A stretch of 64,000 nucleotides of DNA from Thermococcus sp. M39 (lineage in GTDB: Archaea > Methanobacteriota_B > Thermococci > Thermococcales > Thermococcaceae): NCBI RefSeq assembly GCF_012027325.1, contig NZ_SNUG01000001.1, positions 62,001 to 126,000 on the forward strand. The letters run 5' to 3'. The notes beneath the pieces were generated by a model. That model was not told the origin of the DNA, ran no database searches, and was given only the letters and a program-made list of their open reading frames with translations. Shown here in pieces: positions 30,408 to 39,347 of this stretch. Every line of letters begins with the position of its first letter. Position 1 is the first letter of the stretch. Position numbers and translations under genes: made by a program.

Positions 30408-31343
30408 ATGGAATACGTAATTGAGACGAGAGACCTAACAAAATTCTTTGGTAAAAGGAACATAATATACCACCTCAACCTCAAAGTACCAAAAGGAGTG
30501 GTTTACGGCTTTTTGGGACCTAATGGAGCTGGTAAGACTACCACAATAAAAATGTTAACAGCTGCTTTGAGACCTACATATGGTGAGATAAAGATTTTTG
30601 GCTTAGAACTGCCACAAAAGAGAGTTGAAATTATGAAGAATGTTGGCTACATGCCAGAAGTTCCAATAGCTTATGAGGACATGACAATTTTTGACTTTTT
30701 AATTTACATGGGAAGACTCTCTGGTTTGAAAAAAGAAGAAGCAAGAGAGCATGCAAAGGAGCTTATGAGATATGTAGGGGTGGGAAGGTTAGCGTTAAAC
30801 AAGATAAAAGAACTTTCTTCAGGACAAAAACAGAGGGTTTCTTTTGCCGCTGCTTTAATTGGGGACCCAGAGCTTTTGATCCTCGATGAGCCAACAGCTA
30901 ACTTGGATCCCCTCGGTAGAATAGAGTTTATAGGGAGGATTATAGAGTTATCGAAGGAAGGAAAGACGATTTTTGTTAGCTCGCATATCGTGAGTGAAGT
31001 TGAGAAGATGTGCAACTATGTAGGATTAATAAATCAAGGAAGGCTAATAGCTCAAGGAAGAATAAGCGAGCTCACAAAGATAGAAGAGACGGAATATGAC
31101 ATATTAACCTCTGATAATAAGATAGCTATTGAGTTTCTCAAAGAAAAGCCCTATGTAAGAGAAGTTTGGGAGGAAGATGGGATTATACGGGTTGATATTG
31201 ACCCTCGATTTTTAGACGAGTTTTTCTTGCAGTTTCCAAAGTATCTCAGCTTAAACGGGATCAGACTTAAGATGTTTAAACCTCACACAAGTCCTTTGGA
31301 GAGAATTTTGATGGAGAAGTTCAACATAGGTGAGGAGAGTTGA
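30408..31343 (+). CDS. ABC transporter ATP-binding subunit
   Basis: About 311 residues from ATG 30408 (GGTG 6 bases upstream; TTG 30396 is not needed). Walker A is G-P-N-G-A-G-K-T-T, the signature L-S-S-G-Q-K-Q-R, and Walker B L-L-I-L-D-E-P-T-A-N-L-D, with the H-loop in V-S-S-H-I-V. A C-terminal domain of about 80 residues is typical of CcmA/NatA-type exporters (ABC-2). It overlaps the permease gene by 4 bases. Confidence 0.92.
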   Translation: MEYVIETRDLTKFFGKRNIIYHLNLKVPKGVVYGFLGPNGAGKTTTIKMLTAALRPTYGEIKIFGLELPQKRVEIMKNVGYMPEVPIAYEDMTIFDFLIYMGRLSGLKKEEAREHAKELMRYVGVGRLALNKIKELSSGQKQRVSFAAALIGDPELLILDEPTANLDPLGRIEFIGRIIELSKEGKTIFVSSHIVSEVEKMCNYVGLINQGRLIAQGRISELTKIEETEYDILTSDNKIAIEFLKEKPYVREVWEEDGIIRVDIDPRFLDEFFLQFPKYLSLNGIRLKMFKPHTSPLERILMEKFNIGEES

Positions 31344-32128
31344 TTGGCGTACTTTATGAGAATGAGGTTTATAGACTCCTAAAGTCTAGAAGGTTGAAGG
31401 TTATGATTGTTTTAATGCTTCTCCCAGTTGTTGTTTATTTCTTTACCCATGAGGAGATAACAGAGTATTCTGCAAAAGCTTTGAAAATATCCTTTCAAAT
31501 AAATGTTTCGGAGTTTTTGATAAACTTTTGGGGAAGTGTCATAGGTCAGCTAATCGTCATAATACTCATGAGTGAACTGCTGGCGAGTGAGATAGATAAG
31601 GGCACTATGAGACTTCTCCTTGTAAAACCAATAAAAAAGAGCGAGATTGTTTTTGGAAAATTCTTCGCTGGGATGACTGGAATAATACTGATTTTTGGCA
31701 TCCCATACTTTGTCATGCAGATATACATGGTACTCCTGTATAAATCTGGCTTTGATGGATTTAGAGCTACTTTTGGTGATTTCCTTTTTGCCTTGGGGGT
31801 TACTCTTCTAATTCTAGGTAGCTTGGGAGCATTCTCAATGTTTCTCTCGGTAATTCTCTCTCGTCCATTGTATGCTTCCCTAGCAAGTTTCGGTATCATA
31901 TTTACTGCCCAATTCATTCTCCCACAACTGCCATTCTTTGATGATCCAGAGCGCTTTAACCTGAGCTATCAAATAGGGGTTCTTCTTAAGAAGGGCTTCA
32001 CTCTTCACGCTGGTTTAGATGCCTATAAAGGTGATCCCAATATGAGTGCTCTATTTTTCCTGAGTATTATCTTACTGAGCTTGGCTTTTACATTATTAGG
32101 CATTTACAGAAAGGAGTATGAGGGATGA
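31340..32128 (+). CDS. ABC-2 type transporter permease subunit
   Basis: 262 residues with six hydrophobic segments, the first after a basic stretch R-L-L-K-S-R-R-L-K. The sequence D-K-G-T-M-R-L-L-L-V-K-P-I-K-K is the typical coupling-helix region of ABC-2 permeases. TTG 31340 overlaps the stop of the ATPase gene. With the ATPase and the exported protein that follows by 3 bases it forms an exporter operon. The substrate is unknown. Confidence 0.85.
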   Translation: MIGVLYENEVYRLLKSRRLKVMIVLMLLPVVVYFFTHEEITEYSAKALKISFQINVSEFLINFWGSVIGQLIVIILMSELLASEIDKGTMRLLLVKPIKKSEIVFGKFFAGMTGIILIFGIPYFVMQIYMVLLYKSGFDGFRATFGDFLFALGVTLLILGSLGAFSMFLSVILSRPLYASLASFGIIFTAQFILPQLPFFDDPERFNLSYQIGVLLKKGFTLHAGLDAYKGDPNMSALFFLSIILLSLAFTLLGIYRKEYEG

Positions 32129-32131
32129 GGT

Positions 32132-34288
32132 ATGAAGAGAGCCCTTGTGTTGCTTATGCTACTTCTTTTTGCTGGAAATGCCTTGGCTTTATCTGTGAAT
32201 TTGGGCATTGATGAAGTTTTAATAATTGACAATAATTCAGTAGTTACCTTCGAGGTTTCTCAGAAAAATCCGGATTTAATTCTTTTAACTGTTGAAACTC
32301 CCAACGGGAGCTTCTCAAAAATTATGAGCTTTGGTGAGACTCTCAAAGTTAACAGTGTTAATTATACTATTGGGAGGCTTGATCTAGAAAAGCTCATCCT
32401 AACCCTTCATTTGAGCGGAAATTATTCAAGGATTAAAGTCATGAAGAAGAAGGATTTCAGTGTTGAGCTTGTTGAGAGCTTTGATACTTATATAAAGCTT
32501 AAGATAACAAACACAGGCTATTACGCGATAAATGACACTCTAGTTATAAACTCCCAAGATATTATTCTCGCTGAAATCCCGCTGTTTCTTGAGCCGGGTG
32601 AATTTAAGATTCTTAAAGTTAAAGCAAATTCCAATGTTCTCACCTTAATGCTTAAGGAAAGCAAGATTTCAAAGACGACTATAATTCCTTCGTTTAATCC
32701 GCTTGTGACAATAGAAAAAATATGGAAAGATGAAAAGCTTCACGTTCTCATAAAAAATCATGGAGATGCGGTAAATGCTACTTTAAAACTTATTTACAAT
32801 GGATTAACCATTGAAAAGAAAGAAATCCAGCTCAGTGACGGAGAAGAAAAAGATGTGATTTTTGAAAGTAATATCAATCAAGGGACAATTGTTGTTGACT
32901 ATGGTGTTTTAAGGCAGGAAAGCTTCTATTTTGAAAGTCCTCAAGTTTCATTAATTAAAGCAGAGAAAATTGGAGACACACTTAAAGTTTGGCTCAAAAA
33001 TGAAGGAAAAATAATCTTTGTTGGGAAAGTGAGCATCTATCAGAACTCAGTTATAGTGGGGAAGCCATATTATAAAGACATCAAGATCGAGCCAAATAAA
33101 GAAGTGATTGTGGAATTCAAAGTTCCGGAAAATATTCAGTTTTTAACAATAGCTGTAAGCTCAAGAACTTATTCATTGACTTTTCCAATTTCTCTTCAAG
33201 AGGGGGTTGGGGTAAAAGCCCTTAATCCATATGCAAAGGGTTATCTGGGTGGAAAAGCCGTTTATATCTTGAGTTTGAGCGGGAATGGGAAAGTTGAGTT
33301 TGGAGTTGAAGGCTTACCTGACTCAATAAAATATGCCTTCTACTATAATGATGCTCAAATTAAAGAGCTAAATGTTGTTCAGCCTGTCCAAATAAATCTT
33401 ATTCTTCAAATACCAAAGATTCCTCAAGGGTTTACTCTCAATGAGCTAATAAGGTTTAATGTAACTGTCAACAATGCTAAAATCCCTTTAGAGCTTGAAG
33501 TTAGTGGAGAAGGCATTCTCCCGGTTTATGGGGATAATTGGCTGGCTAAGATAAACTACACAAGTGAATATCATCATGTTGGAGTTCCCTACAAGGTAAT
33601 TGGGAACGACATAACTCCTCCCTATCTATTTGAACCTTGGAATGGGAAGAAGATAGCAGTGCTGTATGGGAGATACGTACGGCAAGGAAGGGACTTAAGG
33701 ATACACCTTTTAGATTTTTCCGGGAGGATAATTGCATCCTCAACTCAGGAAAAGGGGAGGAGTGATTGTTTGATCTTTAATCAGAGCGGATTCATGATAA
33801 TGGTCGAAGGAGATGGATATTTTAATTCAGTACTGCTCGTCGCAGATTATCTGGAGCAACCAAGGAACCTGACATTTGAGCTTAGAAAGAGAGATTTTGG
33901 AATCGGACTTAGGACATTCATTCTAAATGCAACCCCTTTGAGAGGCAAAAAGCTTGAGCTGAGCGTTAACTCGACCAAAAGTGTTGAGCTTAGGGTCTAT
34001 TATTTCACTTTAAATCGGGAAAAGGAAGATTTTGACCCTCTCTCAACAGATTTCAAAGGAGTTTTCAGGGGAAGTGGAAAAGAGATTAGAGGAGAAATTG
34101 GAGTTAGAAGTTATGAAGATTTCATAGCAGTTGCCATAGTAGGAGAGGGGAATGTTAGCTTAAAATTCAATGTTAAAGGTTCAGAAATAGGAGTTAAGGA
34201 GCTGAGTTCAAAGGAAGCCTATTTGATAATCCTTGTTCTTCTAGGATTTCTGGTTATGATGATTTACTTAGAAAAGAAGATTGGGTGA
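32132..34288 (+). CDS. Exported, membrane-anchored beta-domain protein of the ABC operon
   Basis: 718 residues: a signal peptide (first ~20 residues ending A-L-A-L), a long extracellular part made of repeated beta domains, and one C-terminal membrane helix (L-I-I-L-V-L-L-G-F-L) with a basic tail K-K-I-G. Several N-T-G-Y and L-E-P-G-E-F-K-I-L-K-V type segments are CARDB-like. Many N-x-S/T sequons suggest glycosylation. It starts 3 bases after the permease stop and is probably part of the same exporter or its substrate-handling module. An insertion sequence lies directly behind its stop codon. Confidence 0.7.
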   Translation: MKRALVLLMLLLFAGNALALSVNLGIDEVLIIDNNSVVTFEVSQKNPDLILLTVETPNGSFSKIMSFGETLKVNSVNYTIGRLDLEKLILTLHLSGNYSRIKVMKKKDFSVELVESFDTYIKLKITNTGYYAINDTLVINSQDIILAEIPLFLEPGEFKILKVKANSNVLTLMLKESKISKTTIIPSFNPLVTIEKIWKDEKLHVLIKNHGDAVNATLKLIYNGLTIEKKEIQLSDGEEKDVIFESNINQGTIVVDYGVLRQESFYFESPQVSLIKAEKIGDTLKVWLKNEGKIIFVGKVSIYQNSVIVGKPYYKDIKIEPNKEVIVEFKVPENIQFLTIAVSSRTYSLTFPISLQEGVGVKALNPYAKGYLGGKAVYILSLSGNGKVEFGVEGLPDSIKYAFYYNDAQIKELNVVQPVQINLILQIPKIPQGFTLNELIRFNVTVNNAKIPLELEVSGEGILPVYGDNWLAKINYTSEYHHVGVPYKVIGNDITPPYLFEPWNGKKIAVLYGRYVRQGRDLRIHLLDFSGRIIASSTQEKGRSDCLIFNQSGFMIMVEGDGYFNSVLLVADYLEQPRNLTFELRKRDFGIGLRTFILNATPLRGKKLELSVNSTKSVELRVYYFTLNREKEDFDPLSTDFKGVFRGSGKEIRGEIGVRSYEDFIAVAIVGEGNVSLKFNVKGSEIGVKELSSKEAYLIILVLLGFLVMMIYLEKKIG

Positions 34289-34292
34289 GCAT
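34277..34292. repeat. Left copy of the target-site duplication of the insertion sequence
   Basis: AAGATTGGGTGAGCAT occurs here and again at 35258-35273. Depending on where the inverted ends are placed, 13-15 bases of it are the duplicated target. The TGA stop of the upstream gene lies inside it, so the gene is left intact. Confidence 0.85.
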
Positions 34293-35258
34293 TGTTGTAT
34301 CCTGAAATTTTTTCGCGGATGTCATACAGCACTCACCCCCCTGAACAACCACCACAACTTCAACCCAACAGGAGCCCCCCTCAAATAAACCCTACCAGGA
34401 AAATCATAACCCAAACCCCTATGCGGCTTACTCCAGTTATACCACCAGACAAACTCCCCAAAATCATCAAACAAACCAGCCTTCTCCCCAACAGTCCTAT
34501 GAAACCGCTCAACCTTCCCCAAAGTCTGAGGATGCCTCACAGCCGCCCTAACATGCTTAACCCCCAAACCAGCCAAAAACTCCTGAAACCTACTCCTACC
34601 ACCTCTCCGCCCAACAAACTGAGCACCATTATCAGTCAAAACAGCCTCAGGCACACCAAACTCAGCAATAGCCTCCGCCAAAACCCTAATAGCATTCTCC
34701 CCAGTCATCTCATCAAACAAACCATAAGCAATAACCATCCTTGAAGCATCATCAAGAATCGTCAGAAGATACTTCCGCTCCCCCTTCCAGTCCAACACTT
34801 TCCAGTCCATCTGCCACAGCTGATTGGGATAATCTGCTTCAAACCTCTGAAGCTTTTTCCTGCGTTTTCTCTCAGTCACGAGGCCTGCCTCCTTCAAAAC
34901 CCGGTAAATCGTGTTGTGTGGGATGTGAATCCCGTAATTCTCTTCAATCCAGCGTTCTAAGTGTACTGGGCCTTGATATTTTGATTCTGAGTGGGCTTTC
35001 AGGATTAGGTTTCTGGTTTCTTCTGGGATTGGTTTTGGTTTTCTGCCTGGTTTTTTGAGTTCTGGGGGTTTTCCAGTTTCTTTGTATTGTTTGATTATCT
35101 GCTGGATTCTTCTTTTGCTGATTTTCACGAGTTTGCTGATTGTTTTTGTTTTGAATTCTGTTTTTTCGTGTAGTACTATTATCAGGTGGATTTTATCCTG
35201 ATCAAGTTTCATGTTCTTGTGCTTAATATGTCTTGCGAAATAATTTTGGGATACAACA
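34293..35258 (-). mobile_element. Complete IS481-like insertion sequence (about 966 bp)
   Basis: The ends are imperfect inverted repeats: the left (34292-34316) reads TTGTTGTATCC..., the reverse complement of the right (35235-35259) reads TTGTTGTATCC..., and they match at 22 of 25 positions. The element is flanked by a 13-15 base direct repeat and contains a single full-length transposase gene on the minus strand. Joining the flanks restores an uninterrupted sequence running from the stop codon of the exported protein to the ileS promoter. The clean duplication suggests recent insertion. Confidence 0.9.
34322..35212 (-). CDS. IS481-like transposase (DDE, rve integrase core)
   Basis: 296 residues. 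The N-terminus is a helix-turn-helix region (about 10-60) followed by a basic K-K-P-G-R-K-P-K linker. The integrase core has the catalytic triad in Q-M-D-W-K-V, L-T-D-N-G-A-Q-F and G-K-V-E-R-F-H-R-T. The C-terminus has the W-W-Y-N-W-S-K-P-H-R-G-L-G-Y motif common to IS481/IS3-type transposases. No stop or frameshift is seen, so it may be active. Its coding strand is unusually G-rich in the 3' half compared with neighbours. Confidence 0.88.
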   Translation of the reverse strand: MKLDQDKIHLIIVLHEKTEFKTKTISKLVKISKRRIQQIIKQYKETGKPPELKKPGRKPKPIPEETRNLILKAHSESKYQGPVHLERWIEENYGIHIPHNTIYRVLKEAGLVTERKRRKKLQRFEADYPNQLWQMDWKVLDWKGERKYLLTILDDASRMVIAYGLFDEMTGENAIRVLAEAIAEFGVPEAVLTDNGAQFVGRRGGRSRFQEFLAGLGVKHVRAAVRHPQTLGKVERFHRTVGEKAGLFDDFGEFVWWYNWSKPHRGLGYDFPGRVYLRGAPVGLKLWWLFRGVSAV

Positions 35259-35273
35259 AGATTGGGTGAGCAT
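35258..35273. repeat. Right copy of the target-site duplication of the insertion sequence
   Basis: AAGATTGGGTGAGCAT repeats the sequence at 34277-34292. It is followed within 10 bases by the ileS TATA element, so the insertion came close to the promoter but did not disrupt it. Confidence 0.85.
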
Positions 35274-35280
35274 CAAAAAA

Positions 35281-35288
35281 CTTATAAG
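35281..35288 (+). promoter_or_regulatory. TATA box and structured leader of ileS
   Basis: CTTATAAG is preceded by AAAAAA; transcription would begin near 35310 and leave a leader of about 110 bases. The leader contains two possible hairpins (GAGG...CCTC at about 35320-35342 and GCCCA...TGGGC near 35356-35373) and ends in AGGAGGT before the ATG. A second TATA-like run (GATTTATTTATC) lies inside the leader. Confidence 0.4.
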
Positions 35289-35419
35289 TAAAGTTCTACA
35301 AAAATGGTGCGATGTCCATGAGGGGGGATTTATTTATCCTCGGCTTTGCATTTTGCCCATGATAACTTGGGCTGTTCTGTTAGCTTAGTCTATTCTACAA
35401 ACTTTAGGAGGTTTTTAAC

Positions 35420-38400
35420 ATGATAAGGGAACCAGAATTTAGAGAATACAATGCCCAGCTATTGGAAGAAAAGATGGAAAAGTTTTGGGCTGAAAACAAC
35501 ATATACGAAAAGGTGAAGCAGAGCAGAGCCAATGGGCCAAAGTACTACTTTTTGGATGGACCACCATATGTTAGCGGTGCAATACACCTTGGTACAGCTT
35601 GGAACAAGATAATCAAGGACATGATAATAAGATTTAGAACCATGCAAGGTTACAACGTAAGGAGACAGCCGGGTTTTGACATGCATGGTCTTCCAATTGA
35701 GGTTAAAGTAGAGCAAGCTTTAGGACTGAAGATAAAGAAAGATATAGAAGAGAAAATTGGCGTTGATAACTTCATAAAGAAGTGTAGAGAATTTGCACTC
35801 AAAAACCTCAAGATAATGACCGAGCAGTTTAAGATGCTCGGCGTTTGGATGGACTGGGACAATCCATATATGACAATAAAGAACGAATACATCGAATCAG
35901 CTTGGTTTACCCTTAAGAGAGCTTGGGAGAAGGGCTTACTTGAGAAAGACATGAGAGTTCTTCACTGGTGTCCAAGGTGTGAGACAGCTTTGGCAGAGCA
36001 TGAAGTCAGAGGAGAGTATAAGATAAGGGAAGACCCAAGCATATATGTCAAATTCCCACTTGAAGACAAAGAAAATGAGTATCTCCTAATCTGGACGACT
36101 ACACCATGGACTCTGCCAGCCAACTTGGCCGTAGTGGCTCACCCAGAGTATGATTACGTTAAAGTTAAGGTCGAGCTTGATGGAAAAGAGGAGTATTGGT
36201 ATCTAGCAAAGGCACTTGTGGATAAAGTTCTTGGAGAGATAGGAGTTAAAGGAGAGATTGTTGAGGAGTTCAAAGGAAAAGACCTTGAAGGACTTAGATA
36301 CGTCCACATACTTCTTGAGGAGTATCCAAGACAGAAGGAGTTTAGAGAGAAGTATGAATGGGCTCACCGCGTAATTCTTGGCGATTTTGTAACACTCGGA
36401 GAAGGTACTGGATTAGTTCACACAGCCCCTGGACACGGTGAGGAGGACTTTGAGGTTGGAAGAAAGTATGGACTGCCAGTGTATTCCCCGCTTGATGATG
36501 AGGGAAGATATGTAGAAGGCAAGTGGAAAGGCGTTTACGTCAAGGATGCAGACCCAGAGATAATAGAGTATCTCAAAGAGAAAGGCCTTCTCGTGAAAGC
36601 TGGAACCATAGAGCACAAGTATCCGCACTGCTGGAGATGTAAGACTCCTCTCATATTCAGAGCAACAGAGCAGTGGTTCCTCAAGGTCAGTAAAGTGAAA
36701 GACCAGATAATCAAGGAAAACGACGAGAAAGTCACGTGGTATCCGGATTGGGTCAAGATAAGGTTTGACAACGGTGTCAGAGACAGTGGAGACTGGGTTA
36801 TTAGCAGACAGAGGTATTGGGGAATACCATTGCCAATATGGCAGAGTGATGATGGTGAGATATACATTGTGGGTAGCTTTAGAGAGCTTGTCGAATTAGC
36901 AGTTGCCCTTGAAGTGAACGGCGAAAGAGTAGAGCTTCCAGAGAGCTATGAAGAAAAGATCAAAGTCATAGAAGAGAAGCTCGGTCCAGAAGACTTGCAC
37001 AGACCTTACGTTGATGCCTTCATAATAAAGGTGAACGGCAAAGAAATGAGGCGTGTAAAAGACGTCCTTGACGTGTGGTTTGACAGTGGAATAGCATCAT
37101 GGGCTTCTCTCGGCTATCCAAGGGAGAAAGAGCTGTTTGAGAAGCTCTGGCCGGCTGACTTCATAGTTGAGGGTGAAGACCAAGTTACAAAGTGGTTCTA
37201 CTCCCAGCAAGCTGCAAGCGTCATAGCATTCGACACAGTTCCCTACAGAAAAGTTGCAATGCACGGCTATGTTTTAGACGAGAAGGGCGACAAGATGAGC
37301 AAGAGCCTTGGAAACATCATAAGGCCAGAGGAAGTTGTGCAGAAAGAGGGGAGAGATGCTTTCCGCTTTTACATGCTCTGGGCAACGACTCCTTGGGAGA
37401 ACTTGAGATTCAGCTGGAAGGGATTAGCTCAAGTCAAGAGGATGCTTAACATACTTTGGAACGTCTACATACTTGCAGCAACTTACATGAGCCTTGACAA
37501 GTTTGAACCAGAGAAGGTTAACCCAGAAGAGCTGCCTTTCAGGGAAGAGGACAAGTGGATTCTAAGCAGGGTGAACAGCTTAGTTGAAACTGTTACAAAC
37601 GGAATAGAGACATTCTATCTTACAAGAGCGACAAGAGGAATCTATGACTTCGTCGTTGAGGACTTAAGCAGATGGTATGTGAGATTGATAAGAAAGAGGC
37701 TCTGGGTTGAGGGAGACGATCCAGATAAATTGGCTGCATACTGGACTCTCTGGAAGGTCTTTGATGTGCTGTTAAGACTTATGGCACCGTTTACACCATA
37801 CATAGCCGAGGCAATCTACCAGAATATGGTTGGCAGAAAGGAGAGCGTTCACCTAGAGGACTGGCCTGTCAAAGAATTCACGGATGAAGAGCTTGAGACG
37901 GAGATGGCAATAGTTAGAAAGATAGTTGAGGCGGGAGCGGCAGCGAGGCAAAAAGCAAAGATAAAGCTCAGATACCCAGTCAGGCAGATACTCATAGAGA
38001 CAGAGGATGAGCTTACAAAGAAAGCTGTGGAAAGATTGAACAGAATTTTGAGAGACCAGCTCAACGCTAAGGAAGTCAAAGTCGCAAAGGTAGAAAGAGA
38101 AATAAAAGTCAAGCCAAACTTCGCAAAGCTCGGTCCGCACTTCAAGGGAGATGCAAAGCTCATAGCCAAGTGGATTGACGAGCAGAACGACAGAGAGCTT
38201 TATGAGAAGCTCATGAAGGGCAAGCTCAAGGTTGAAATTGAAGGCAAAGAATTTACTCTCGAAAGAGACCACATAGTTGTTGAAGAGCATTTGCCAGACT
38301 TTCTCGTTGGTGAAGAGTTCGATTACGGAAAGGTCTTCGTTGACAAGACGCTTACAAGAGAGCTCATGATGGAAGGGCTTGCAAGAGAATTCGTTAGAAG

Positions 38401-38617
38401 AATACAAGAGATGAGAAAGAGGCTTGACTTAGACGTCAACGACAGAATAAAGGTTTACATTGAAACCACAGAAGAGAACAAAGAGCTGCTTAAAGACATG
38501 CTTGACTACATAAAGAGGGAAACGAGAGCAGTTGAAGTGTTCTTCGAGGAGCCAAAAGGCTACGTCGTTGATTGGGAGGACGTGAGTGCAAAGATTGGAA
38601 TTGAGAAGGTTGAGTGA
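35420..38617 (+). CDS. ileS: Isoleucyl-tRNA synthetase
   Basis: 1065 residues, the usual length for archaeal IleRS. The class I signatures are present: P-P-Y-V-S-G-A-I-H-L-G-T (HIGH-like, near residue 48) and K-M-S-K-S (near 628). The editing (CP1) domain has the segment T-T-T-P-W-T-L-P-A-N-L-A. A zinc motif C-P-R-C-E-T-A and the later C-W-R-C-K-T-P are seen. The enzyme charges tRNA-Ile and edits valine. It is monocistronic and preceded by the insertion sequence. Confidence 0.96.
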   Translation: MIREPEFREYNAQLLEEKMEKFWAENNIYEKVKQSRANGPKYYFLDGPPYVSGAIHLGTAWNKIIKDMIIRFRTMQGYNVRRQPGFDMHGLPIEVKVEQALGLKIKKDIEEKIGVDNFIKKCREFALKNLKIMTEQFKMLGVWMDWDNPYMTIKNEYIESAWFTLKRAWEKGLLEKDMRVLHWCPRCETALAEHEVRGEYKIREDPSIYVKFPLEDKENEYLLIWTTTPWTLPANLAVVAHPEYDYVKVKVELDGKEEYWYLAKALVDKVLGEIGVKGEIVEEFKGKDLEGLRYVHILLEEYPRQKEFREKYEWAHRVILGDFVTLGEGTGLVHTAPGHGEEDFEVGRKYGLPVYSPLDDEGRYVEGKWKGVYVKDADPEIIEYLKEKGLLVKAGTIEHKYPHCWRCKTPLIFRATEQWFLKVSKVKDQIIKENDEKVTWYPDWVKIRFDNGVRDSGDWVISRQRYWGIPLPIWQSDDGEIYIVGSFRELVELAVALEVNGERVELPESYEEKIKVIEEKLGPEDLHRPYVDAFIIKVNGKEMRRVKDVLDVWFDSGIASWASLGYPREKELFEKLWPADFIVEGEDQVTKWFYSQQAASVIAFDTVPYRKVAMHGYVLDEKGDKMSKSLGNIIRPEEVVQKEGRDAFRFYMLWATTPWENLRFSWKGLAQVKRMLNILWNVYILAATYMSLDKFEPEKVNPEELPFREEDKWILSRVNSLVETVTNGIETFYLTRATRGIYDFVVEDLSRWYVRLIRKRLWVEGDDPDKLAAYWTLWKVFDVLLRLMAPFTPYIAEAIYQNMVGRKESVHLEDWPVKEFTDEELETEMAIVRKIVEAGAAARQKAKIKLRYPVRQILIETEDELTKKAVERLNRILRDQLNAKEVKVAKVEREIKVKPNFAKLGPHFKGDAKLIAKWIDEQNDRELYEKLMKGKLKVEIEGKEFTLERDHIVVEEHLPDFLVGEEFDYGKVFVDKTLTRELMMEGLAREFVRRIQEMRKRLDLDVNDRIKVYIETTEENKELLKDMLDYIKRETRAVEVFFEEPKGYVVDWEDVSAKIGIEKVE

Positions 38618-38673
38618 GCTTTTGTTTTCTGATTTTCTTCAATTTCTCTTTCCGTTATCATCGTATAGGACAT

Positions 38674-39054
38674 TTACGGATTCTGAGGAATGAGTTCTAG
38701 TTTGAGTCCATATTTCCTGAAAACCTCAAAGTCATTATCACAGGTGAAGAGTATCTTATCATGTGCTATTGCACTTGCCGCTATTAGAAGGTCTTTTGCT
38801 GGTGGCAATTTGCCCTTACGCTTCAGATCGCGGTAGATTTTTCCGGCTATTTTAGCACTTTCTTCTTCAAACTCCAACTTTGGGAGCTTTTCTAGCATTA
38901 GTTCTTCCCTCTCCTTCAACGTTCCGCAGTGAAGTTCAAAGAGCGTTATCGTCGATACTCCATAGATAAGTCCCTTCTTGACTAAAGCATTAAGAACCTT
39001 TTTGTTTCCGCGGAAAATTTCTATTATCACGCTTGTATCAAGGAGTCCATCCAT
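38674..39054 (-). CDS. vapC: VapC toxin (PIN-domain ribonuclease)
   Basis: 126 residues with the acidic PIN residues in place: [12 protein letters not shown] (Asp6), E in T-L-F-E-L-H, D in [11 protein letters not shown] and the final T-C-D-N-D-F. By family it cleaves tRNA or rRNA when released from its antitoxin. It overlaps the vapB end by 28 bases. In contrast to the remnant near 1.2 kb, this copy appears complete. Confidence 0.9.
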   Translation of the reverse strand: MDGLLDTSVIIEIFRGNKKVLNALVKKGLIYGVSTITLFELHCGTLKEREELMLEKLPKLEFEEESAKIAGKIYRDLKRKGKLPPAKDLLIAASAIAHDKILFTCDNDFEVFRKYGLKLELIPQNP

Positions 39055-39248
39055 TCTTCTGCCTCCTTTAATTCATGTTTCAACTCATCGATTTCCTCTT
39101 CACTCCTTGTGCCGAAACCTATCATGAGAACATCAATATTCCCTCTCTTCTTTATTAGCTCCCTTAAGAGCTCTGAGAAGCTTTTCTTGCCCTTCATCCT
39201 CACGAGTTCCCAATACACGTCGTCTGCTATGGTTATCGTCTTGCCCAT
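39027..39248 (-). CDS. vapB: VapB antitoxin
   Basis: 73 residues. The N-terminal half, [13 protein letters not shown] and [12 protein letters not shown], is a ribbon-helix-helix DNA-binding motif of the thermococcal VapB type. The acidic C-terminal half would bind the toxin. A palindrome lies upstream of its start, as expected for autoregulation. Confidence 0.88.
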   Translation of the reverse strand: MGKTITIADDVYWELVRMKGKKSFSELLRELIKKRGNIDVLMIGFGTRSEEEIDELKHELKEAEEWMDSLIQA

Positions 39249-39260
39249 CTTATCACCCTA

Positions 39261-39278
39261 TCATGCATGTATGCATGA
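39261..39278. promoter_or_regulatory. VapB operator palindrome
   Basis: TCATGCA-TGTA-TGCATGA has perfect 7-base arms and lies 13-30 bases upstream of the vapB ATG, between it and a minus-strand TATA-like TTTATTTATC (about 39277-39286). This is where a ribbon-helix-helix repressor would block transcription. A second perfect palindrome, GTTTCGAAAC, lies at 39291-39300. Confidence 0.6.
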
Positions 39279-39347
39279 AGATAAATAAACGTTTCGAAAC
39301 CCTCACAACTACCCAGTTATTTACAGTAGCAACTTTGTATAGCAACG

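Noticed and set aside
34292-35058. Plus-strand open frames of 105-150 codons inside the insertion sequence
   Set aside because: They are antisense to the transposase, Pro/Ser/Thr-rich from the C-rich complementary strand, and lack ribosome sites.
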